From Mesostigma viride (taxonomy: Eukaryota; Streptophyta; Mesostigmatophyceae; Mesostigmatales; Mesostigmataceae), in the NCBI GenBank assembly GCA_009746045.1, contig RPFO01001250.1:1-52500 (forward strand): a stretch of DNA of 52,500 nt, given 5' to 3'. Below are positions 37,221 through 45,683 of this stretch, in pieces. Position 1 is the first letter of the stretch. Every line of letters starts with the position of its first letter. The position numbers and the translations under genes were made by a program. The notes under the pieces were generated by a model. That model ran no database searches and was not told where the DNA came from. It worked only from the letters and a program-made list of their open reading frames with translations.

Positions 37221-39253
37221 ATGGAATACGAGCCACGAGCCACGAGGTAGCCATGGCTGACGGCGGAGCTCAGAACTTTCGCTTCTGAGCCCCAAATTCC
37301 GTCAGATCACTTGCAACCGATGCATCTTTTCTAGGCGCATCTGCTACTATAAACGGTTACAGCTGTAACGCAGTATTGTGACCAGCCTGCAGCTATTACG
37401 CGAACTGCTAATATGACGAGCAAACGCACAACAACGCAACGCAGCCTGGCGAATGCGTTAGGCAATGAAAATACGCATGCAGCTTCGGCTGCAGCTTCGC
37501 CCACCGGCCCAGATGGCAACGGTGACACTAGTCGTGCGCTGGTGCTCGCCCAGCCTCCCGGGCTCGCCTCGCCATCTGCATCGCCTGAACCTAAGCGCAG
37601 TCGCTCTGCTGAGCCACCCTGGGAAGAGACCTCCTTTGACGTCAACAGCTCCGGCTTCTGGCGACGCGGCCCAGGAGCCTTCATGGAAGACGTGTTTTCC
37701 GGCAATCACGCCTCGCTTCTAGCCCTGTGCGTGTACCTCACGTCCCACAACCGTGGCCGCTGGCCTGGTGACGGCAAGCTTGTTGACCCCGCCGAGGCTC
37801 TCCCAATCATTCACCGCATGAGCCGCCCCAAGCTCCAACGCTTCGGCCCTCTGCTCCCTTGTTGGACGCTCCGAATCCGAGATCTGGGCTTCCCAACCGC
37901 CCCCCCCCACCTTCCCCACCGAAGCCACCATCCGCACCCTCCTCAAGGAAGCTTTCGAGCAGCACGTGACCCCTCTTGCCGCAGATGTGGCGGCAATTGG
38001 CGGCAGGCTGGCTGCTGAGCTCCCCACCATCCCCACCGCCACCCGGCCACCCTCCTCGCCTCCACCCCCCCCCCCCTCCGCCTCCACCGACTCCATCACC
38101 GCCCAGCTCCGCGACATCGACCAGCGCCTCAAGGATAATGCAATCGCTATCGAGGTCTTGCAGAACACAGCAGGCCTCACCGCCCAGGCAGTGAAGGACA
38201 TTGCCGCCAAGCCAGCCCCGGCTGGCCTGGCCGGCGATGCTCCTCCCATCACGACCTGGGCGGACATGCTGAAGCAACATACCACCTCCACCACCTCCGC
38301 CGTCGCAGCCCAGCTCCAGCGGCAGACGCTTGACCTCCGCGAGGAGGCCGAGCTCGCCAAGCGCAGCCTCAACGCCATACTCAAGAACTTCGACATGGAA
38401 GAAGGTGAGAATTCCGAGAAGCTTGCACGTGCGTTTGAGAGCAAAATCCTTGCACGCATGGGCCTTCTGGGTGAGATCAAGCTGACCGCCCACCGCCTCC
38501 CCCGCGCGCGGGGAAAGGCAGGGGCGCCTCCGCTTCTTCTCATCTTTGATAGCCCAGCGGACAAGATTTCGTTCCTCAGACGCCGCAAGCGGCTCAAGAA
38601 TACTCACTTCACCGTGGACGACGACTTGACCCTGGCACAGCAACAACGGCGACGGGAGCTATGGCCGACCTACCTCCAGCTCCGGCAGACCAAGGCGGGC
38701 CAGCCGGTGTACTGGAAGGGGGCGGCCATCTACGTCCCGGCCACAAGCCCTGCTGGCAAGCGACCCCCTCGACCACCGCGGCCCCAGCAACTCCAGCCCC
38801 AGCTTAGGGGAATACAGCAGTAGTGTAGAATAGTTAGACAGTGGCCTTGTACATGCCCGCCTACTACAAACACTATACCAGCTTAGGCCTAGCCTTTTTA
38901 GTCATGTACATGTGTGCCTATGATGAGCCACCCTCCAGACGATGCCTAGCTTTATTTAATTATGCAGTGCCCATGCAGGGAGTAACTCTCTGCTGAGACG
39001 CCATGCCCTAGCTTTTTGTATAGCTATGCTGATCTTCCCCCCCATGACAGGCTCCCCCTTCGCTGGGCATAGCTTGAAGATCATGGAGATGCAAGTGCCC
39101 TGGTGCACCTAGAGCAAGGGTCCTTTACATCCCCACGTACCCTTGCAGGAAGTAGCTTAGGATGTATGATAGGCCATATGCCCCCCTCTCAGGGGCTATG
39201 TGCTACATATACTCCCAACGGAGTTATGTTACAATTCAATTCAATTCAATTCA
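37221..39253 (+). mobile_element. element A: complete ORF1-only retroposon
   Basis: 2,033 bp between copies of a 12-bp duplication, ATGGGCACAACA (37209-37220 and 39254-39265). It has a 5' UTR with GGCTGACGGCGGAGCTCAGA, one ORF1-like gene (37413-38823), a 3' UTR, a hairpin CTCCCAACGGAG and a tail of AATTC repeats. There is no reverse transcriptase. It sits in the 3' UTR of element B in the opposite orientation, which produces the large inverted repeat of this region. Confidence 0.85.
37413..38823 (+). CDS. ORF1-like protein of element A (one frameshift)
   Basis: It opens MTSKRTTTQRSLANALGNEN, with a Pro/Ser-rich N terminus and an ASPEPKRSRS basic patch. The frame changes at a run of nine C residues (37900-37908) and continues to the stop at 38821-38823. 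The second part has a helical, probably coiled-coil stretch (SITAQLRDIDQRLKDNAIAI and ELAKRSLNAILKNFD) and a C-terminal module: LPRARGKAGAPPLLLIFDS, then ADKISFLRRRKRLKN, then VDDDLTLAQQQRRREL. Coiled coil followed by an RRM/CTD-like module with an R-rich D-L-T-x2-Q segment recalls the RNA-binding ORF1 protein of L1-type LINEs (inference). About 470 residues if the frame is joined. Confidence 0.65.
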
Positions 39254-40250
39254 ATGGGCACAACATTACTAAATAAGGGTAGGCATCGTCTGGAGTGTGG
39301 CACATCATAGGCACACATGTACATGATTAAATAAAGCGCAGGGCTTAGCTGGGATAGTGCCTCTAGGAGGCGTACATGTACATGGCCACGGTCTATCTAT
39401 TCTGCACTACTACTGCTGTATTCCCCTAATTAAGCTGGGGCGTCTGGAGTCGCTGGGGCCGCGGGGGGGGGGGCGTCGCCTGCCAGGGCTTGTGGCCGAC
39501 GTAGATGGCCGCCCCCTTCCAGTACACCGGCTGCCCCGCCTTGGTCTGCCGGAGCTGGAGGTAGGTCGGCCATAGCTCCCGTCGCCGTTGTTGCTGCGTC
39601 AGGGTCACGTCGTCATCAAGGGTGAAGAGAGTCTTCTCGAGCCGCTTGCGGCGTCTGAGAAAAGAAATCTTGTCCGCCGGGGTCTTAAAGGTGAGAAGGA
39701 GCGGGGGCGGCCCTGCCTTACCCCGCGCGCGGGGAGGGCGGTGGGCGGCCAGCTCGATCTCACCGTTGGGTTAAGGCCCATGCGACCAAGGACTTCTCTC
39801 TCAAACGCACGCAAAAGCTTCTCGGAAGTCTCACCTTCCTCCACGGGTGAAGTTCTTGACAATGACGTTGAGGCTGCGCTTGGCGAGCTCGGCCTCCTCG
39901 CCGAGGTCAAGCGTCTGCCGTTGGAGCTGGGCTGCGACGGCGGAGGTGGTGGAGGTGGTATGTTGCTTCAGCATGTCCGCCCAGGTGGTGATGGGAGGAG
40001 CATCGCCGGCCAGGCCAGCCGGGGCTGGCTTGGCGGCAATGTCCTTCACCGCCTGGGCGGTGAGGCCTGCCGTGTTCTGCAGAACCTCGATAGCGATGGC
40101 GTTGTCCTTACTGACACTTCGCTGGTCGATGACATCACGGAGCTGGGCGGTGATGGCGTCGGAGGTGGAGGTGGTGGCGGTGGAGGAGGCGAGGAGGGTG
40201 GAGGTGGCGGTGGAGAGGAGGGGAAGCTCGGCAGTCAGCGTGCCGCCTAT

Positions 40251-42233
40251 TAATTAATTAATTAATTAATTAAAACACGTGCTCCCGTTGGGGAGTCACG
40301 GAGCACCGAAGTGCTTTTAATCCCTGTGTGTGCACAACAGGAGAAAGGGCAGAGACCCCCAGTCTCCTTCATGCCAAAGGCATGCCACAGCTGCATTCGG
40401 GCGCGCTAGCTAAACGGACACGCTAACGATCCGGCATACTGTGGGTGCAATAAGACCCGTGTGACGGCATATCATAACAAGGAGCGTGGGCAAGTAATCT
40501 GATCGAAGCCAGGACGTAGCATGGCTGTACAAGGACTAAGCTATCGGGCTATGGCTGGTTGTGTACCGTGCGTTTGCAGTGCACGTGACTAGGTATGTTG
40601 GCAACGCTAGGCAAACATTCTATATAAGCATCCATGGCTGCCATGGCGGCAGTGACTACCAATGAAGTCAAGCTAGGGCTACAAGCTATTCTAGCCCGCT
40701 GGGGGCGTCCACATCTTGTGGTTGATCATCAGGTACGTCCCCGCCCCTCCAGTACACCTTGGGCTTCTGGGGGTCCTGCTTGTGGCGGAGGTATTCAGGC
40801 CACAGGTCACGTCGCTGCTGCTGCTGAGCGGGGGTCAGGTCGTCATCCAGCGTCCAGGTGAGGTCGTGCAACCGCTTGCGACGAGAGAGGAACCGCTGCT
40901 TGTCCTCACGTACGGGAAGGGAAGGTGAGCAGGACTGGTGGGGGAGCCGCCTTGTCCCGTGAGTGGGGAAGGCGGTGGCACCCACGCAGTTCTACCTCAC
41001 CTACCAGGCCCATGAGGGTAAGGAGCTGGTCCTTAAGCTCGTCGGCAAGGGAGGTTGACGTCTCACCTGGCTTCTGGGGGAAGCGACGTAGCACCACCCG
41101 GCAGTCGCGGCGGGCGCGGTCGGTGGCCTCCTGTTGTTGAGCCTGGCGGAGGTCTTCCAGCTCCTGGAGCTTCGTAGCGATGGCGTCGGTGGTGGAGGCG
41201 GTCGCGGTCCGCAGCAGGTCCGCATAGGAGAGCGGCGGGAGGTCACCAGCATCCAGCCGGGGTGGCTGGGATGCGATGGTGGCCGTCTGCTCCGCTATCT
41301 TTGGGACCTGTGAGGCAAGGGCCTCGGTGTGGGCGGTGATGGCTTCAAGCTTCTTCATGAGCACGCCGCACTTGCCCTCCACCTGGTTGAGGCGAGAAAC
41401 AAGTGCCGCGTGCGTCTCAGATGCCTGTGCCGCGGTGTGCAGCGCCGTAAACTGGGGTTGGAGCTTGTGGACGACCTTGGTTTCAACATTGGAGACCCGG
41501 GCCTCCACCGTGTTGAGTGTCGTGTTCAGCGAGGTCAGCTTCTCGGCCAACGGCCAGGTCACGTGCTCCTCCAGCACTGCTCGGATGTCATCCTTGCAGA
41601 GGGAGGAAGCCGATGTGGCTGTCGGCTGCGCAGGCTGGGCTGGGGCGCGGATGTTGGTGGCGATTTGGTCCAGGGGTAGCTGGAAGAAGCTGCACAGGAT
41701 AGCGAGGCGGTGGTCTCCCCTGTTAAAGAACCTCTCCAGGTTCTCGTCGGGGATTGGCCCTGTGCACCCATGGAGCTTGCGTTCCTGTGCTAAGTAACGC
41801 ACTATTGCGGCGCATTCTGCTGTGGTAAGCTGCAGCCAGTGCAGAAAAGAAAAGCGGTCGTTATCGGGTAGCCACTGTCGCCATTTGTGGTCGTGGCATG
41901 GTTTCTTGGGTTCAGGCGAAGCGCTTGGCGATGGGTTTGCTGGCGATGGATTGGCGAGCCCAGGAGGCTGGGCCAGGACGATGGCGAGTGGGTTGGGCTG
42001 GGAGCCGGCAAGCTCCTTTTCCAGACCCCGTTTTGCTTTTGGGGTCGTCATAGCTGCTTGTCACGTGCGTAACTTTGGCAATACTGCGTTTCAGCCGTAA
42101 CCGATTATACTGGCATGTGCGTCTCAAAAAAGCGCATCGAATGCAAGTGGTCTGACCGGCCGAATTTGGGGCTCAGACGCAAAAGATCTGAACTCCGCCG
42201 TCAGCCATACCGCCGTCAGCCATTTTCGTGTGA
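40251..42233 (-). mobile_element. element C: complete ORF1-only retroposon
   Basis: 1,983 bp flanked by the 9-bp duplication GCCGCCTAT (40242-40250 and 42234-42242), inserted within the ORF1 remains of element B. It has the same 5' UTR type as A (GACGGCGGAGTTCAGAT and CTGAGCCCCAAATTC on the minus strand), a diverged ORF1, and a 3' end with hairpin CTCCCCAACGGGAG followed by (TTAA)n. This 3' end is the same as that of the LINE fragment at 50054-50791. Confidence 0.85.
40686..42051 (-). CDS. ORF1-like protein of element C
   Basis: It opens MTTPKAKRGLEKELAGSQ and runs 381 codons to a frame break near 40915; the second frame carries EDKQRFLSRRKRLHD, DDDLTPAQQQQRRDLWPEYL and KVYWRGGDV to about 40690. 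The middle is a long coiled coil (LTSLNTTLNTVEARVSNVET, then SRLNQVEGKCGVLMKKLEAI). The module CRVVLRRFPQ ... RLPHSRDKAAPPPVLLTF ... FLSRRKRL matches element A in order but is much diverged, so C belongs to another subfamily. Role inferred: RNA-binding chaperone that coats the element's RNA. Confidence 0.65.
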
Positions 42234-42286
42234 GCCGCCTATGGCCGCCACATCTGCAGCAATGGGGGCCACGTGCCTGTCCCCAT

Positions 42287-42790
42287 ATCTGTTCACTATT
42301 GTCGTGGACCACGTCATACGCCGGGCACGTGCGCGCTTCGACACGCCTCCGTGCGCCAGGCCACGTGGCAGCGCCTGTCCGACCTGATTTATGCAGATGA
42401 CACCACCCTCATCGCCGGCGCGCCCCGAGCACATTCAGACCTGGCTGGACTGTCTGGGCTTGGAGGCGAGGGCGGTGGGGCTGGAGATTATTGTCAAAAC
42501 TGAGGCGATGGTGATTGGGCCTCCAGTCGCCCGCCGCTGCCGCGACTGCTCGACGGGACGCGGAGGTCCTGTTCCGTGATCGCTTCAAACTGTTGGGGAG
42601 CATGCTCCCCGACACCGCCGGGACGATGTGGACATCCGCATTGGCCTGGCCTGGGCTAGGCTTCGTTCTCTCAACACCTACTGGCACTCGAAGGGCCTGG
42701 GCGAGCACCGCAAGCGCATGCTCTTCAAGGTCCTCGTCCTCACGGGGGCGTCCCCAACATCTACTGCTCCAACCTAGGGCCATTGCTGGT
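42287..42790 (+). pseudogene. LINE reverse transcriptase, second part
   Basis: It resumes exactly where 36938 stopped: YLFTIVVDHVIRRARARF, then LSDLIYADDTTLIAG (YADD box), then QTWLDCLGLEARAVGLEI and VKTEAMVIGPP, then RIGLAWARLRSLNTYW and MLFKVLVL. Joining the two parts across the nested insertions gives the expected order CVLSP-YLFT. The copy ends near 42790 without a tail. Confidence 0.8.
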
Positions 42791-43303
42791 ACTTTTGACG
42801 TAATGAAAGCAGCGTTTTGGACTAGTGGAATATGATTTTACAGCATAAAAAGTCCATTTTATCATGAATGAACATGGCCAACAACCCCAAGTGCCCCTAA
42901 ATTTCTCAATATTTGTAGAGAAATGCTACTTCTCATAATTAAAACCTGCACAAATGCACAATTTGGGGCATGCATGTGAAAGTTTGAAGTACAAATTCAC
43001 AATGAGGTTTTACATTTTTCAATTAATAATGGTATCTCATTCTTCAATCAATCAATTTGCAATCGTCCAAACAATTTATTCATTTCATACATGTCCGAAT
43101 ATGTTGAAAGAACACATGCAAGTGCTCAATCAGCGTGGACCCCCTTGGACGCGCCCCACCATATATACATTGGACACGTCACCCCAGCTACTAAACTGCC
43201 CAAAGTCACGGTCACTGATCCAACTACTATGTACATCTGCATTTCTCCACGTTGCGGTGGGCAATTACGTGCAAAACGCGATTTCGTGCACAGTCCTCGC
43301 CCA
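42791..43303. other. AT-rich stretch, no gene seen
   Basis: AT-rich DNA between the LINE RT pseudogene and the minus-strand gene fragment. Contains no supported feature; if the minus-strand gene is expressed, its 3' UTR would lie here. Confidence 0.5.
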
Positions 43304-43831
43304 TCATCGCTTGCCAGTTCGATATGAAGGAATGTTGTCCCAGCTGGCGCCTTCCTTCAGGAGAGTAACATGTTCGATAGCGAACTTCAGAGGGAAACGA
43401 TACTTATCCTCGCACTCATTACTCCAACCGAGGTCGTGCCCTTCATCAAACCATCTGATCACCACCTTCTCCCTCTCTTTGCCCAGGAGGGTGCCAAAGA
43501 GCAGAAAATCTTCCTTCTTGGGGTACTTGTGCTGCCAGTTTATGCACACCTCGTCTACCCATGTCGAAGTCCAACCTCCGCGACCTTTCAGTTTCGCGCC
43601 ATCCATAAAGCGCATCCGGACGTCCGGCCGAACGTCCCTGATTCGTTTTTCGGCCGTCGCATCTCTGCCCTGACCACCACCCTTCTGCGGCTGTGCAGGT
43701 TCGTCGGCACCCTCCGTCTCCTGCCCCGCCCCTCGCCTGCCCCCTCCCCGACGTTTTGCCTTCTGCCCCTGCGCAGCCGCCGCCTCTGCCATCAACTCTT
43801 CGTACGTTTTTTCTGGCTGACCGCACGGTAA
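43304..43831 (-). CDS. C-terminal fragment of an unknown gene, cut off by a LINE tail
   Basis: About 175 codons read leftwards to the stop at 43304: CGQPEKTYEELMAEAAAAQG, a basic/Gly-rich part (KAKRRGGGRRGAG), RIRDVRPDVRMRFMDGAKLK, WVDEVCINWQHKYPKKEDF and IRWFDEGHDLGWSNECEDKYRF. The composition is that of a normal soluble protein. The frame continues past 43835 only into sequence that on the plus strand is a LINE ORF2 tail, so the upstream part of the gene is missing here or lies in an exon I cannot see. Function unknown. Confidence 0.45.
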   Translation of the reverse strand, partial: LPCGQPEKTYEELMAEAAAAQGQKAKRRGGGRRGAGQETEGADEPAQPQKGGGQGRDATAEKRIRDVRPDVRMRFMDGAKLKGRGGWTSTWVDEVCINWQHKYPKKEDFLLFGTLLGKEREKVVIRWFDEGHDLGWSNECEDKYRFPLKFAIEHVTLLKEGASWDNIPSYRTGKR

Positions 43832-43834
43832 GGG

Positions 43835-44410
43835 TGGTGCGTACGTGTGGCGCCGAGGCATGGACACTCACGGACACACTAGCTGGCGGCCAAGCTAGAC
43901 GGCACGGTTTACAGGATGCTCCGACAGACAGGTCCTGAATGTAGGGTTTTCCAAGCATAGGTCATTAGAGTCTTTGTATCAGGGTATGCCTCGCATTTCG
44001 GACGATCTCGATTAGGCAGCGTAGGATAGCATTTGTAGGACATCTTGCTCGCACCGGTCAGGTCGACACCGCCCTTGGTCTGGCCGGCCCCCAGCAGCTC
44101 AGCCAACCAGGGCGGCACATCCTGACCTGGCCTGGCCCCAAGGACATTCCCAGAAAGCTAGGTGAACCTGCCATGAACTACATCCAGATGTTGCTGGCCG
44201 ACCTAGTGGTCCCAGCTCAGTTTGAACACCGCATTCACTCCCTCTCTCTTCTTTGGACTGTTATGCAGAACAAGGAGAGGAGGCTAGATTGCTTAGAGTT
44301 AGGTTAGTTCGATTACGCGGCTTCGCCCACCTCCACCAATCCAGCGAGGAATATGTGCTACATGATGTCCCAACGGAGTCATGTTATAATTTAATTTTAA
44401 TTGAAATCAA
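43835..44410 (+). mobile_element. 5'-truncated LINE ORF2 C-terminal copy with 3' tail
   Basis: Plus-strand frames encode GAEAWTLTD, YQGMPRISDDLD, a version of the VGHLARTGQVDTALGLAG stretch, then GRHILTWPGP and MLLADLVVPAQFEHRIHSL. The copy ends with a hairpin (GTCCCAACGGAGTC) and a TTTAATTTTAATT tail at about 44405. Several stops interrupt it. No target-site duplication was found. Confidence 0.65.
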
Positions 44411-45683
44411 CTTGACGCGGTCCCGATACAGGACTCGAGAGTCATCAACGAGAAAGAGGTCGGGCGGGGGCTGAGTGAGCCCAATCGCCAGAGCCAATTG
44501 TGTCATGTACACATAAATGAAATTCAAATAAAAAAGTCAAGAACATTGATTGTACTTCGTCAATAATAGCATCACAATCCATTATTCTGTTACATCTTGT
44601 TCTGCGGGTGCCTTTGTGCAGATATCCACGCATGCACCTCTTCATACACTACTATACATTAGTGACTTACCCAACCTAGTATACAGCGGCGCATCTGAGC
44701 CCATCCCATGATGCTAATCAGGTGGAACCGTAGTGGCACAATACAAATAAGGAAAGCATTCCAATGAACTATCCTGCACACAGTGCGGTGCAAGCAATTT
44801 ATCCGTATCAGGGTCATTGTCCTAAATGTAGGAAGCTGCTGTGCAGTAATCAAATTTTAAGCACAGTTTGCTTCAAAGAATGCCCGTGGTATAAGCCACG
44901 CACTCGGAATGACGTGTCCTTACACGCCTCAAATCAAATGGGCAAACTCACACGAGGCGCGTCTGCTGCGTGCCCCGGCACTATCCTCACAAAAGAAATA
45001 TATAGAACGTAAAAGAGACCCCCCCCCCCCCCCAGAAAAAGGAGAGAACCAGAAAAAAAATCAGGCCCGCATATCCTTACACCCCGTGAAGTCTCCCTCT
45101 TCTATCGAACTCCTCCAGCAGTGGCCCCTATCCCTTGGGCCAACACGGATGCAAATCGCTACAACTGTAAACCCCCACAACCACATACCGCGGCCACTCA
45201 AATCTCGGCATGTTATCGCACCGCGAGAGCCCAAACGCAGAGCTGATGGCTCTCTCAAGGATACTGCTGAGCTACTAATGCTGCCATAAACCAAGTAACG
45301 CCCCTGGCACCCGGAGAAGGGCAATCGCCCCCACAAATGTACAAACGAAATAATTGCCACCCCCGCCAGGGAGCATGCTCAGCCCCAGGGTCACGAGCGA
45401 CTAATCGTTAGGAAGCCATAACACTGAGAGGAACCCTTTCTCCTGCCCCCGCTCCACTAGTGGGCAACCCAGCAGGAGCAGTTACCGCTGTTACAGGCCC
45501 CACAGCTGGACCCGGGTCAACCGACCCCCTGTCACGAGGGGTGGCACTCGCAAAGCCTAGCGCGTTGACCGTCCCCCGCCAACCCTGACCTCTGATTACA
45601 CCCCAGCTGCTGATGACAGTCAGCCCGACTGGTGACGAATATTCAATGATGACAGGCCTGAAGGGCCCATGCTAGTAGGCCAT
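44411..45683. other. no supported gene
   Basis: Contains a fragment at 44420-44490 that matches 35620-35700 (GACTCGAGAG, GGTCGGGCGG, TGAGTGAGCC), part of a LINE on the minus strand, and a C13-14 run at 45019-45033. Open frames are short. The region right of 45300 precedes the end of the zinc-finger gene. Confidence 0.45.

Larger units (their letters stand above)
36939..42275 (-). mobile_element. element B: 5'-truncated ORF1-type retroposon, split by A and C
   Basis: Inserted in the LINE RT with the duplication CCTGTCCCCAT at 36928-36938 and 42276-42286. Its own sequence is in three pieces: 36939-37208 (tail of AATTAATT and 3' UTR), 39266-40241 (ORF1 remains, minus strand) and 42243-42275 (start of the truncated ORF1). 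The pieces line up end to end with element A in reverse. ORF1 remains include PVYWKGAAIYV, APPITTWADML and AQLQRQTLDL. Frameshifts show that it is dead. Confidence 0.8.

Noticed and set aside
37719-38646. Minus-strand Gly-rich frames opposite ORF1 of element A, and plus-strand equivalents at 39588-40257
   Set aside because: They are mirror images of each other, caused by the inverted copies; the ORF1 frames show the conserved order of motifs.
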